From: Cryptomeria japonica
Taxonomy: Eukaryota; Streptophyta; Pinopsida; Cupressales; Cupressaceae
Length of the DNA: 60,000 bases
Direction of reading: 5' to 3'
Assembly (NCBI RefSeq): GCF_030272615.1
Contig: NC_081413.1
Coordinates: 604,564,709-604,624,708 of the forward strand
Shown here one piece after another: positions 47,560 through 59,702 of the stretch (positions within the stretch are counted from its first letter, which is position 1; each line of letters opens with the position of its first letter). A model generated the notes under the pieces. The model worked only from the letters and a program-made list of their open reading frames with translations. It had not been told where the DNA came from and made no database searches. The translations under genes were made by a program, and so were the position numbers.

Positions 47560-48250
47560 AAATAAAAATTTATGCGAGCCGATTATAAAATAAATCTATT
47601 CTGGAAGTTGCAGAATTTGAGACAGAAGAAATGTAGTATAAAGGAGTACACTGAAGCATTTTACAAGTTGAATATTAGATCTAGACATGTTGATGATGAA
47701 GTTGAACAAGTTGCAATATATTTGAATGGATTGCAGGTGTCTATACAAGATGAAATCAGTTTGATCAAATTGTAGTGTTGAAGAAGCTTACCAGTATGCC
47801 CTAAAAGAATAAGAGAAGCTAAACAAAAGACATGAGAAGAGGCAGGGAGGAAGAGGTGGAAGGTTTTTCAAAGGAAGATTTCAAGGAGGAAGAGGATATA
47901 CTAGAGGTAGAGGAACCTCTATAGATCAAAACAAGGAAAAAGAAGTGAGCAAAGAAGGTAATTCATACCGAAAAGATGATAGAAATTTCTAGCAGAGGAG
48001 AGAACTAGATGGCTACCAGAATGAGAATTTTGGAAAAGATGATAGAGGACAAGACAACAGAGTGTTTAGAGGATCTTTCTATAAGTGTCAAGGAGAAGGA
48101 CATCGTGCTTTAGAGTGTAAGAAGATAGAGAATACCGAAAGAACAACAGTAGTGGAAGAAAAACCCATCGGATCAGCTAATAAACTGGAAGATGGAGAAC
48201 TATTGATGATGAGGAGAGCTTTGTGTCATACCGAGAGAGATGAATAGACC

Positions 48251-48595
48251 TTGCAGAGGAAGAATTTGTTCAAGACCAAATGTAAGGTATCCAGTAAGTG
48301 TTCTAAAGTTGTCATTCATAGTGATAGTTCAGATAATCTTGTTTCAGGAGAGATGGTGAATAAGTTGAAATTAGAAAGATTGAAACACCCTAAGCCTTAT
48401 CAGATAGCATGGATTTAGGATGATCATAAATTGTTAGTAAGTGAGGAATGTTTGCTGAAATTGAAAATTGGGAAATTATCATGATGAAGTCTTGTGTGAT
48501 ATATGCCTATTGGTATTTGTCATATTTTTTTGGGTAGACCTTAGCAGTTTGATAGACGGGAAATACATGACAGGAGGAAAAATACATACACTATT
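48251..48595 (+). pseudogene. gypsy protease region, active site lost
   Basis: Text with KVVIHSDSSDNLVSGEMV (about 48304-48360) aligns with the gypsy aspartic protease core, normally an I-D-S/G-G-S/A-T-D-N pattern. The catalytic Asp is His here. Stops follow within 60 codons. Confidence 0.65.
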
Positions 48596-50140
48596 ATGGC
48601 CAATGGGATGAAGCAAACCTTGTTGCCCTTTGAGGAACCTTTGAAGAGTGAATTATGTATGAATGCTAGAATCTTTTTGGTGGATGGAAGGAAATTCCTG
48701 GATGGATTGAGACATGAGAATATGTGTTTTTCCTTAGTTCCTAGAGAGACTGAGAATCCAGAACATGAAGAAGAGCAACCAGAAGAGATAAAATATTTGC
48801 TGATAGAATATGAAGACATCATTTTAGATAATGTGCCTGATGGATTACCACCTATGAGAAGTATCAGTCATTGCATGGACTTGGTTTCTGAAGCTATTTT
48901 ACCTAACAAAGCTGCACACCGGATGACATCTAACGAGAATGAAGAGTTGAATAGACAAGTGTAGGATATGTTGAAGAAAGGTTTGATCAAAGAAAGTATG
49001 AGCCCTTGTGTAGTACCAACTATATTAGTACCTAAGAAGAATGGAGAATGGAGAATGTGTACCTATTCCAAAGCAATAAACATGATCATAGTGAAATACC
49101 AGTTTCCTTTGCCTAGGATGGATGACACAATGGATTGTTTGAGCAGAGGCAGGTACTTTACAAAGATAGAATTGAAGAGTAGATGTCATCGGATTAGGAT
49201 TAGAGAACGAGATGAGTGAAAGACAACATTCAAGACAAATGAAGGACTGTATGAAAGGTTGGTGATGCCTTTTGGGTCAACTAATACACTGAGTACTTTC
49301 ATGAGGCCGATGAATGAGGTATTGAAGAAATTATTGGGTAAGTTTGTTATTGTATATTTGGATGACATTCTAATTTTAAGTAAGACAAAAGAAGAGCATT
49401 TGTTGCATTTGAGACAAGTTTTGTAGAGATTGAGAGAATAAAAGTTGTTGATAAATCTTAAGAAATGTACTTTCATGAACGATGAATTAGTCTATTTGGG
49501 ATTTGTGATATCTAAGGATGGTGTGAATATGGACCTTGGTAAAGTAAAAGCAATTGTTGAGTGGCCTACACCGGAAAGGATTGGAGAGGTAAGATCATTT
49601 CATGGATTGGCTAGTTTCTACTGAAAGCTCATCAAAAGTTTAAGTTCAGTTTGTAACCCTATGACTGAGACAATGAGGGAAGATCAGAAGGAATTCAAGT
49701 GAACCATCAAAGCAAAGAAAAGTTTTGAACAGTTGAAGCTGAAAGTGATTGAGAAAACTGTGTTAGCTTTACCGGATTTTAATAAAGTATTTCAAGTGGA
49801 TTGTGGTGGAAGTGAAACAACAATAGGAGTAGTCTTGAGTCAAGAAGGGAGAGAAATAGCATATTTCAGTGAGAAATTGAATGATTCCCAGAGGAGATAT
49901 TAAGTGTATGATCAAGAATTTTATGCCATAGTTCAAGGCTTGAAGAAGTGGAGACATTATTTGTTGCCTAAGGAGTTTGTGTTGTATATAGATCATCAAG
50001 CCTCATAGTATTTGAACAATCAGAGTAAGTTGAATCAAAGACATATTAGATGGGTATAATTTTTGTAGAGTTACACCTTTGTGTTGAAGCATAGAAGTGA
50101 TAAATCTAATAAAGTTGTTGATGCATTGAGTAGGAGAAGG
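48596..50140 (+). pseudogene. gypsy reverse transcriptase and RNase H, broken
   Basis: Would copy element RNA into DNA. RT starts in LKKGLIKESMSPCVVPT (about 48970), then KKNGEWRMCTYSKAIN, FPLPRMDD and YFTKIELKS, where the catalytic Asp of the usual KIDLKS is Glu. A stop at 49217-49219 follows, then LVMPFGSTN and the intact catalytic YLDD at 49355-49366. The thumb has LGFVISKDGV. RNase H follows with FQVDCGGSETTIGVVLSQEG (about 49790) and YDQEFYAIVQGLKKWRHYL. At least eight stops are present. Confidence 0.9.
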
Positions 50141-50848
50141 AATTTGTTGATAGAGATAAGAATAGCAGTATTAGGATTTGAGGAATTAAATACCTTGTAT
50201 GATGATGCCCCGGATTTTGCAGAAACTTGGAGAGCATGTAGAGAACCGGTTATGGTGAATAGAAGCAAGTGGTTGGATTAATTCATTTAGTATGGGATGT
50301 TATTGAGAGGAATAGAGTTGTGCATACCTAAGAGTTCTATGAGGGAGAATCTGATAAAGGAGAAGCATAGTGGAGGATTAGTCGGACACTTTGGTGTTGA
50401 CAAAATAGTAGCATTGGTTAGTGAGAATTAATTTTGGCCCCAGATTCATAAGGTTGTTAGGAAATATGTGCAAAGTTGTAGAGTTTGTCAAGTTGCAAAG
50501 GGTAGTAGTCAGAATGTGGGATTGTATAAACCTTTGATAGTACTGGTAAGACCTTGGGAGGATATAAACATGGATTTCATACTTGGATTGCCTAAAACAC
50601 AAAGAGGAAATGATTCTATATTTGTGGTAGTGGATAGATTCTTGAAGATGTCTCATTTCATACCTTGTAAGAAAATATTAGATGAATTACATATAGCATA
50701 CCTATTTTTAAAGGAAGTAGTGAAATTGCATGGACTAACTACCAACATAGTTTCAGACAAAGACACTAAGTTTGTTGGATATTTTTGGAGAACACTTTGG
50801 AAGAAGATGAAGATAGATTTGAAGTTCAGTTCTACTTTTTACCCATAG
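50141..50848 (+). pseudogene. gypsy integrase, truncated before the catalytic Glu
   Basis: The zinc-binding part shows KHSGGLVGHFG and CRVCQ (about 50370-50500). The catalytic core has the first Asp in NMDFILGLPK (about 50570) and the second in IVSDKDTKF (about 50752). The frame ends at TFYP (50848), exactly where P-Q-T-D-G-Q-T-E would normally lead to the third acid. The sequence after it is unrelated, so this is a deletion or recombination breakpoint. Confidence 0.88.
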
Positions 50849-51386
50849 AGATTTTTCTCTCTTGTATGTGTGTAAGTTGCAGGTGCGCAACTATAATTGC
50901 AGGTTTAGGCTTCATTTCTAGAGACATAAAAACCCTTTTCATCACAAATTTTTTTTGGAGGACCATGCACAACTTCAACACGATCCCTACAAATTTTTCT
51001 TAGATTTGCAAGGAAGCTTCATCTTGACATTCTACTTCTAATTCTAGGTGCACAACTTTATCCCGCATCTCTATCTCGAGATATAATTGCTTCTTTGTCA
51101 TTTCTACACTTATTATCAATTTTCTTAATTCAACTAGTCTATTGTAAAAGAGGGTTAATTTACTTTCTTAATACTTTCCAAATTTACTGCAATTCACTTA
51201 GTATTCAATCCCTTACCATTGGGATTGGATCTAGTGAATTCAACCCCTCTTTTAAATGTAATGTGTGTGAAAAATTGAAGGCAATCCTTTGTGAAACTTT
51301 CATCCCTCTTTTGAGGGGAGTAAAGCTTTCCACTTGATCTCTGCTAGTCACTTTTCACCATATTACAATTCCCTTTGTCATTCACA
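50849..51386. other. non-coding junction DNA, possibly an LTR relic
   Basis: No ORF recognised. It lies between the cut gypsy integrase and a gag relic on the other strand. It may be LTR or leader of either element. Confidence 0.3.
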
Positions 51387-52379
51387 CTATCTTTGGATAT
51401 AGTATTGTTTGTTATCAATAAATTTGTGAAACTTATTCCTCAGGTGGTAACATTTCTCAATGTTATTACCTAGTTGATAATGATATTGACAACAATCTTT
51501 AGGATCATGAGAAGCTAGCAATGCTTGAGAATGGTCAATTGGTTTGATGGGAGGAAGTTGCAACACATTAGCATTCATCAACATTGACATTATCTTATGC
51601 AAAGACTCAAAAAGATGAGTTAATTCCTTTCTAAAGTATTTGGCTAAAGGGGTAGAACTTGGTGTCATGGGTGCCACTTGAATGTTGATGTTGTCATTTA
51701 TCTTGATGAAACCTTTATTGTGTTTTAACTTAATTAACAATTGTGGAGTTCTCTCATTCTTATCAATCAGAGCCATGGAATAGGATGATTCAAATTGAAT
51801 CACTTGAAGATGATAATTAAGAAGCATTACAAAGAATTGCATGAAAGAGGTAAACTCAAAAAATAGAAGCTTATCTCTAATATCTTTTTGTAAATTAGTC
51901 ATAAAAATTATTTAAACATCATGATCAGGCACATGATAGGCAATTTGTGAATGTAAATGTTTATATTTACCAATAAAATTAGTCATTTTTTCTTTAACTT
52001 CTTGCTTGTATAATTAATCAAATCAGTCAAAGTAATCTTAGGACCAATATTATTTTGAACTTATTGAATGGAAGCATTAGCCAATTATTGAAAATAAGTA
52101 ATATAATAAGTGCAAACAAATAACAATACCATTGCAAAGATTTATCTCTAAAAGTTCAAGTAAATAATTTTTCCATGAGTCTTTGATCATGCTCAAGAAA
52201 TCACTACATAAGGTTTGAAAAGTCTTCACATGAGTTAAACGGTCACCTTTTCTATTGTATAACTCCAATTGAGGAATTTCCACATGATTAGGAAGAATCA
52301 CATGAACAATCTTATTAGATAGTGGGATCGCTATATCAAATATCAGAACATTAAATTTGGATTGAGTTAAAGAAGCCAA
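51387..52379 (-). pseudogene. Tat/Athila-like gypsy gag relic
   Basis: Minus strand. The first block (52077-52379) has EIPQLELYNRKGDRLTHVKTF, the start of the gag core in Tat-type gypsy elements (usually F/L-x-x-Y-D/N-G-x-x-D-P). After a stretch with stops (51903-52076) the second block (51387-51902) ends in CCQYHYQLGNNIEKCYHLRN, the C-x3-H zinc-finger variant typical of this lineage. Protease and RT would lie at lower coordinates but are absent. Not related to the plus-strand gypsy next to it. Confidence 0.65.
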
Positions 52380-52533
52380 TTAGTGTTGTAAGGTTGAAAT
52401 AAATTGAGCTAAGTTATTGATAGTTGCTTTGATTGATGAATTAAAATTGGACATATTGGATTGTGATGGAGGTTTAATATTGTCTTAAGTAAGTGGAGGT
52501 TAAGAATAGTTGGATATTAGGGTTGTTAGAATG

Positions 52534-53206
52534 TGTTGTTGTCATTGACGTCAACATATTCATGTGTTATTGTACATAATTGGTTTGTTGCAAAGGGTTG
52601 AGTTGGTTTGGTTGCAGATGTGTTGATGCAGATTAATGGGTTTTGAGATACTTAGCTTTAGTTGTTTCAGTATGAGTTTCAATGTTTTGGAAGATGATTT
52701 AATCAAGTTATGTGATCCAGTGTGATGGTTGGTTTTTCTGTTGATTCTGTATTGAAGAGAGTTGTAATTTCTAGATTGTATTACTCCAAAAATAATTCCT
52801 TATGTTGTGCATATTTGGATTGTTTGGGACATTCATGTGTGTCCTCAGTTCAGATGTTTCATGATTTGGAACTTCAAAAGCATATCTTTCAATTTTTTGT
52901 TGGTGTTCTTGGGCTCCAATGATGGAATAATGATGATTCTTGTTATCCAATTTGTTGTGGTTATTGTGGTGGAGTTTACATTTCTTGTTGATGTTCAGTG
53001 ATCATTTTCTATGCATTTTTTTGGTCTATGTTGATTGTGGTGTGAGTTATTGAATATTTTATTGGTTCAGTGGTATTCTTTATGTTATACGACTTTTGGC
53101 TGACCCAATGGTTGTTGCGTGTTGCAGATGATCTTGGCATGATATTTGGTGGTGTTGTGTGTTTGAGGATTTTATTTTGGTGTACTAGTTAGGTGTATCT
53201 CTAACA
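52534..53206 (+). repeat. LTR-like sequence upstream of copia remnant 2
   Basis: Starts TGTTGTTGTCATTGACG, a form common at plant LTR starts, and ends CTCTAACA. It is T/G-rich and non-coding. No matching duplication or partner LTR is seen, so this is tentative. It may or may not belong to the copia text that follows. Confidence 0.35.
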
Positions 53207-53224
53207 AATAGTAAGGCCTACTAA

Positions 53225-54320
53225 TTCGGTGCACATAAAGAATGCCAATTGGGAAAGCAAACAAGAATTTCAATCAAGAGAAAACTATATAAATCTAATG
53301 GATTATTATATCTTATGCATACTTATTTATTTGGACCTTCTAGGGTGAGAAGCTTGCAAGGTGACATATACTTTATGTTGTTGATTGATGACTATTCTAG
53401 AATAATGTGGGTTACTTTTATAAGGGAGAAATCTGAAGCATTGGAGAAATTAAAAATATTCAGAGCTAGAGTGGAGACTGAGATAGGATTGAATCTGAAG
53501 TGTCTGAGAATTGACAAAGGAGGTGAATTCAAGTCTAGTGAGTTTAATTCTTTTTGTGAAGAGAATGGAATCAAGAGACAATTATATGCTTTGAGAACCC
53601 CTCAGCAGAATCAGGTTGTTGAAAAGAAGAACATAACTATTTTGGATGCTGCTATAACTATGATGATTGAAGGAAATGTTCCGCATATCTATTGGAGAGA
53701 AACTGTTAACATTATTGTATATACGTTCAATTTGGGGCATATAAAAGATGATAACAACAACACCCCTTATGGTTCTATGGTTTGGTCATGTTTATATAGT
53801 TAGATATTTTAGAATCTTTGGAAGCAAATATTTAATCAAAAGAGATGAGGATATAGGAAAATTTAATTCAAGATGTGATGAAGGAATATTTTTGGGATAT
53901 TCTACTAAGAGAAAATCCTACTAGTGTTACAACAAAAGACTGAGAAAGATAGCGGAAAGTGTGAATTTGAAGGCTGATGACAATCATGAGAAGCAAATTA
54001 AAGCATGTGGATATGAGTTTGATGACCAGGATGTTACGTCAATGTAAGTGCAGACTGAGAATATGAAGCAAAGTGATCTAGAAGAGATACTAATTCAAGA
54101 TGATATTGTTAGCGAAGAAGTTGAAGAGACTGAAAATTAGAATATTCATAATACCCCTAGGTATGTAAGATTAAATCATTTAAAAATTCAGATTATTGGT
54201 GATAAAAATAAAGGTGTAATCACTAGGAGAAGGATTGTTTCTGAAGAGACATGTTTGATTTCTACAATTGAGCCTAAAGATGATGTTGAAGCTTGTAAAG
54301 ATGAAAATTGAGTAAAAGCT
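53225..54320 (+). pseudogene. copia integrase and linker, broken
   Basis: The catalytic positions are HTYLFGP (Asp replaced by Tyr, about 53320), RIDKGGEF (Asp intact, about 53510) and VVEKKN (Glu intact, about 53620). IDDYSRIMWVTF is intact, unlike copia remnant 1. A frameshift at about 53790 moves reading to FGSKYLIKRDED and GIFLGYSTKRK. Further stops lie at 53920, 54046, 54138 and 54309. The linker contains YVRLNHLKIQIIGDKNKG. Confidence 0.88.
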
Positions 54321-54809
54321 ATGGAAAAAGAGTTAGATCAAATAGAGAAGAACAAAACATGGGAACTTGTTCTAAGACGTAAGGACAAGAATGTGATTGG
54401 TACTAAATGGGCATTCCGAAATAAGCTGAGTGAAGATGGACAAGTTGTTAGAAATAAAGTAAGATTGGTATGTATAGGATATTCACAAATGGAAGGTATT
54501 GATTTTGAGGAGACGTTTTCTCCGGTAGCTAGAATTGAAGCTGTTAGACTATTTCTTGCATATGTCGCTCATAAAAAATTAAAGGCATATCAGATGTATG
54601 TTAAGTTATACTTTTTGAATGGTGAATTGGAAGAGGAAGTCTAAATTGAGCAACCAGATGGGTTTTCATTGATAGATGAAGAAGACATGGTATGCAGACT
54701 GAAGAAAGCACAGTATGGACTCAAACAAGCCCCTAGCACCTGGTACACTAGATTGGATAGGTATTTGATGAAGTTGGGATTATGTAAAGGTATTGCTGAT
54801 AGAAATTTG
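54321..54809 (+). pseudogene. copia reverse transcriptase, 5' part
   Basis: The frame from 54321 has [39 protein letters not shown] and [10 protein letters not shown], the conserved start of copia RT. Then [18 protein letters not shown], where the catalytic Asp of D-V-K-x-A-F/Y-L-N-G is Tyr. After a stop at 54642 the text LKKAQYGLKQAP and WYTRLDRYLMKLG continues to the insertion of element B. The YVDD motif is beyond the break. Confidence 0.9.
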
Positions 54810-55424
54810 TGTTAGGCCCAATATGGAAAGCTAATGTACTCAGTAACCCATATTGTAACGCGGTAAACCCTTTTGTTTACTCTATTCTTCGACTGTTCTC
54901 TAATAACCTTTTCAGTGACCTCTTTGTGTCTCTGTAACAATCTTCCTTCATACATACTCTATTTTTTTCATGTTGTATAAATAGATCTCTTGAAGTGATG
55001 ATCTAATTCATTACTTCGATCTTACAAACAAGATTCCTCAAATGAATAACTAAACAAAATATTTCATTGGTTAGATTGACCTTGCAATCATACACAATCT
55101 TCTAGTGCAATTTCCAATGTAATAATGGTTAGATGTGCCTCGATCTTGTAACATGTTTTCATGTACATGTCTAGGTTCAATGTATCTAGTAACATGTTTC
55201 ACTCAGTGAATATCAACTCGATGTGTTAACTTTACTGCTCGGTAGCCATAAAAAGATACTTGGTAAACAGCTCGGTGAATACTGCATTCTATGATTGCTT
55301 TCTTCTTTAACCGACTAGACTATTCATACCGACTTCTCTGTGTTGATTCGGTAATGCTAACCGATTGGAATATATAGTATGACTTTGAATATAAAAACTA
55401 ATGGAAATTTGATAAGTAGTAACA
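54810..55424 (-). repeat. element B 3' LTR with internal deletion
   Basis: Starts TGTTAGGCCCAATATGG as in element A, but jumps after AATGTACT to sequence matching about 550 bases further into the A LTR. It ends AAGTAGTAACA. Length 615 bp against 1,172 bp. Confidence 0.88.
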
Positions 55425-55440
55425 ATCTCCCCTTTTCACA
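55425..55440 (-). other. element B polypurine tract (terminal)
   Basis: Minus strand GTGAAAAGGGGAGAT directly beside the LTR. Other tracts lie at about 55561, 55661, 55726 and 55752. Confidence 0.65.
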
Positions 55441-55781
55441 TTAGTTGAGATGTTTGACAAAAATTACTTTCAAAGTCATAACTCAAAAATCTATATACTT
55501 TGCAAAATGACTACACTTGACAATATATACAATAGTCAATGAAATAGTATATGCAAATATACTCCCCTTATCATTATTATATATATAACTCAGATTTTGC
55601 ATGCTCAGTTTTGTTCTATGCTTGTGTGCTCTGATTGCTCTGTATATTTTGCTCGGTATACTCCCCTTGTATACAATACTCAAAACTGTGTTACAAAAAC
55701 TATATCACTCTCCAAATATAGTATTACTCCCCCTATGTAGTATTATAGTATTACTCCCCCTTTTTGACAAACATCAAAAAC

Positions 55782-58700
55782 TTAATTTCCATCTGGGGGT
55801 GGTAACTGATCAAAAATAGATTTATACTTGGTTTGGGCATCGGTGAGGGCGACTGAGAGTGAATCCTTTACACTTTCCATTAAAGAATTTTGTGCTTGAA
55901 TATCAGCTAATAGTGATATTAAGCCATCAAGAGTACTTCCCTCTTATGTAGTTGATAGGCGTGTAGCTCTGTTGATCTATTCCTGTACTGATGAGAGATG
56001 AGGAAGGAATAATGTTTGAAGGGTCATTATATCCATCCTGATTTTATGCTCTTCATTCCTGAGTTCTAACTATTGAGCCATGAGCTGTTGAAGCTTGGTA
56101 TAAAAATTCTGAACTGAATTAGGCTTGGTGGTCAACTTAGTTGAGAGATCGGTGATCTCTTTCTCAATTGCATCAGTTTTATTCTTGATATCTTTAATGA
56201 ATAAGGAAAATGTACAAAGTTTCTAAAATAAATAAAGAATATGCTTGAGCTGAGGGGACAAATGAATATTGAATTTGACAAGCTTTACTTTTCCTATAGG
56301 TAGAGCTTTTTGTACCTCTTCAATCATCTTTGTTGTAAGCTCTTTATCTTTTAGCTTGCTTAAGTACTTAGATGCATCAACTCCAGATGTTTCTATTTGA
56401 GTAAGGAGTTCATCCAGTTGAATGTGGATGGTTGCATTAGTTGACATTGTTACTAAAGGTAGCATTTCTGTTAGTAGTATCTTGACCTTCTATAGTACTT
56501 TATTCTTCTTTTGAATAGCCAATTGTTTTTCCTACTCGGCCTTTTCTTTGCATAGCTCACCGAAATCAATAAGTGCTTGCCCTTTTAATTTTGAGATATC
56601 AAAATTGGGCAACACTATCGGTTTAGTCAAATCAATTTTGAAACTATGCTTTCTCACCTTCTTCTCTTTTCCTTTGGTCACTTGCACTAAGACAAGTGCT
56701 TATGAGGCTTACTGACACTCGGTAGGTTGCTCAGTAGATGCAACACTTTGGTTGGTTCCTGTAGCCGTTGTAGTGTCCTTGGGTGTCTCAGTGCTAGGGG
56801 TCTCAACTATAACATTTGCAGTGCTTGACGGTGCTTGAGATGTCTGATCTTTAGTTGTATCTTCTGCTGCTTCAGACTTGTTACCTTTAGTGCCTTTTTC
56901 TGTATCCTTAGGAGCTTCGGTTGAGATAGGTGGCTTCACTGGCGAATAAGGCTGAACTTGTTCTAAAATAGATTCACTAGATACAAGTTTTGCATAGGTA
57001 GTGCCTTCAATCATTTCCTGCTCTGATGCTTCTTCATCCATAACATCTTCATCAATTTGAATAGTGTCAGCCGGGTCTTGCTTGGTAGCATCAGGACCTT
57101 GCTTGATGACATCAGGATCTTGCTTGGTGACATCAACAATTTCAACTTGAGATTTTTCACCAACATCCTTTAGTTTGAAGATTTCCTGCCACTTGGCTTT
57201 TGTCTCATTTTCCACATCAATGTATAGCCCATTCATCAATTTTAAGGCTCTCTGTTTGACAAGAAATTTAGAATTGTATGTTGTCAAATGCTCCTTGATT
57301 TCAGCTACAGACATATCAGTGAATAGATGGACTAGACTTCTTTCTCTTATTTGTCTCTCTGAGTCCATTGCATATTTCCATCTGTTATCAATATGTAAGT
57401 ATAATTCACTCAGAAGTGACTTTCCTAGTTCTAATGGAGCTAGCTGAAACTTTAGAAGTGTGCAGATGACAACTTCTTCAATTTGTCGCTTCTCATCATT
57501 ATTCCTAGTCTCATACTTAACATATCTAAATCCTGCAAATCCACCATATTCTTTAAGATTGGCACAAAAATTTTCAACACTATGAAGATTTACCTTCTTG
57601 ATTTTTACAATCTGAAATTTGTTCGCATCATCAGATTCTATATCACTAGACTCTTTTGCCAAAATGAGTCTCTGAGTAGATTTATTATAGGTCTTGGTTA
57701 CCTTGGGTAAAGTAACACTCTATTGTTTCTTACTCGGTGATACAGCTGATGCTCTAGTGTTGGGTCTCTTTGTTGGTGGAGTCGGTAGGGCCTTTGAAAT
57801 GTCCCGTTTCTTTCTTTTCAAAACTTTACCCTTAGGAAACTTGGTACTTAATGTTATTGTTGCCTCTTGAGCTTCTGATTCCCCTTCGATAATGGCAAGA
57901 GTGCCTTTGATAGGTGTAGAGGAGGATTCTTCTCCGAATTTCTCAGATAAAACCTTTATCATTTTTGTAGCTTTTCTTGTAGCCTTGGGTACTACAATGC
58001 TCATTTTTAGTTTTTCCTGCACCTCTTCATATGTTCCATATCTTAGTTCGGTAGCATGCCTTGGCAATGATAGATAGGCATCGATTTGCTATTGTGTTAT
58101 ATCATAGTCAATCTCATAACCCATTGGTGGCAAAGATTGAGTCCTTGGTTCAACAACATTCATATAACAATAATCGGTGTCTACCTCAAAATATATATCA
58201 TCCTTATATTTTTCTACCAGCTGTGGTGGAATCCTGTACCTATTGTGCATCTTCTCTTGAAATTTGCTGAAATAGTCATCCATGATATCATTAAAGTTAT
58301 CTCCCAGTTTCTTGATAAAATCATTGATTTGAAGGGTGAAGAGTTGGTGTAGCTCCCAAACTACTTTACCGACTGAGGGAAAGAACTTCTCAAAGTAGAA
58401 AAACATGCATACAAGAAGTGAACCAAACTTCAGTGTATTTTCCGAGTTGTTCTTCTTCGGCTTCCTTATTGTGTTCAAGTTCTCAAACAAGTTCTTCAGT
58501 AGCATGTCACATAAATCTACTTTCATTCCCTTCTTCACTATTTTGTAGGCCAAGTCAACTGCGGCACATGGTACACTATTTTCCCTTGCAGATTGGAAGA
58601 AACAGTAACCAATTACTCTAATTGCAAACTTGAGTTTTGCATCAGTGACATTGTTCAATTTTAGTCCTCGGTAATTAGATTCTACTCCAGTTAGACTGAT

Positions 58701-59165
58701 TAGCTCCTTCTATGATATCATTTTTTGTGCTCGTGCATGATCATAGATAGGATACCCGGTGATCACATGAATGATTTCCTTAGTGATTTTGAATGGTTGC
58801 TCCTCTAGCCACATAAAATCATCATGTACTCTGCTCAAGACAAACTTAACCCACTGGGGTTTGAACACATAAGGATAGGCTAGGGCTTCAGTTAATCCCT
58901 TGATTTTGATATGCTCGAATTTGCTATCCATTTTGCCATCAGTACAAAGTTCATCATATGTGTCACTAATCTCAACATGAATGACTTCCTCAACATAGCA
59001 TTTGGTGAAGAATCTAACATCTTCAACTAACAAGACTCAATCCGAGATGAGTGAAAATGCAGTTTTGTTATTTAGCTCAGAGGCGACTTTGGGAGTCAAA
59101 GAATACTTCAGCGAGGGCTTCTCCACATTTTTGACAACTATGGGATCTTGGATCTTGGATGCCAT
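55782..59165 (-). pseudogene. element B ORF2: large unknown protein, degraded
   Basis: Met at 59165 (MASKIQDP) and stop at 55784. Same layout as the A copy: N-terminal globular part (HDDFMWLEEQPFKITKEII, VEPRTQSLPPMGYEIDYD), basic Ser/Pro-rich middle (KVLKRKKRD, SPSKKQ), acidic repeats of the type TKQDPD / IKQGPD near 57050-57130, a Pro/Thr/Glu-rich stretch, and a coiled-coil C-terminus. The longest open stretch is 317 codons (56709-57662). It keeps the frame better than A, with stops at about 59040, 58711, 58088, 57721, 56706 and 55980. The near-exact agreement of long segments with A argues for a real protein in the ancestor. Confidence 0.8.
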
Positions 59166-59702
59166 TGTAGGTTTCAGGTAAAATTTTGCAAACTAACCTT
59201 AGGGTTTACAAATGATTGACGCTTCATACTCGATAGATAATAGCAATTTGACTAGATTGGAAACCATCTTAACAATGTGAATAGATTTGATGTAAATACC
59301 TTGAAATTCGCTCTGAATGAAGTTTGATCGCCTTGATTCGCTTTTCTCTTCTCTCTTGAAAACTTGGTGAATGAAAATGACCGCGAAAATATCTTTAAGT
59401 ACTCAAAAATATCTTATTGGGCTCCGTGCAAGTTAGGTCAAAACATTAAATGCACTCGATTCACCTTTTACCGATTTACTCCTTTTTTTGTTTTTAACCG
59501 AGTAACCAAATTTCCTTCATTAACCGACTTGACAGGCTTCTTGTATACACCGACTTGACAGGTTTCCTGTAAAGTACTTTGATAGAATTTCAAACTAACT
59601 AATTGCATCTTAACTATGCAGATTTTGAATTTTGTACATAATAGAATAGGAACTGTTATGATTTAACCTTTAGAGAATGCAGTCCCTTCATACCTTTTCT
59701 GA
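59166..59702 (-). other. element B spacer between gag-like ORF and ORF2
   Basis: Non-coding, homologous to the element A spacer. It contains CATTAAATGCACTCG and repeated ACTTGACAGG words. Confidence 0.6.

Larger units (their letters stand above)
46636..48250 (+). pseudogene. gypsy gag, split by a solo LTR
   Basis: The N-terminal part has YFTPLEYDGKLDSYELMDW and HPSLWWEHL (46816-47022), the usual gypsy gag core. The frame reads on to TWDRMIAKL, is interrupted at 47074-47554, and resumes KFMRADYKINLF, LRQKKCSIKEYTE. It continues through a Gly/Arg-rich stretch (about 47840-47910) to a zinc knuckle YKCQGEGHRALEC (about 48080-48120) whose first Cys is Tyr. Stops lie near 47022, 47562, 47773 and 47990. 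Confidence 0.85.
46484..50848 (+). mobile_element. Ty3/gypsy (chromovirus-like) element, 3'-truncated
   Basis: Order of domains: primer site, gag with zinc knuckle, protease, RT, RNase H, integrase, the gypsy arrangement. The integrase stops abruptly at FSSTFYP (50848), before the catalytic Glu, so the 3' part and any chromodomain are lost. The RPWEDINMDFILGLPKTQ region resembles Reina/Del-type chromoviruses. A 481-bp solo LTR sits in gag. Stops occur in every domain. Confidence 0.9.
53225..54809 (+). mobile_element. Ty1/copia remnant 2, interrupted by element B
   Basis: Plus-strand copia pol begins abruptly inside the integrase zinc finger (KECQLGKQ) and is cut inside RT by the LTR of element B at 54810, in the codon after DRNL. 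The remainder should continue on the other side of B, outside the window. Confidence 0.9.

Noticed and set aside
52534-53206. Calling this an intact LTR with target duplication
   Set aside because: The flanks (GAATG and AATAG) do not match and no partner LTR is in the window; kept only as LTR-like.
57175-58352. Plus-strand frames across element B
   Set aside because: Opposite strand of the homologous ORF2; no independent support.
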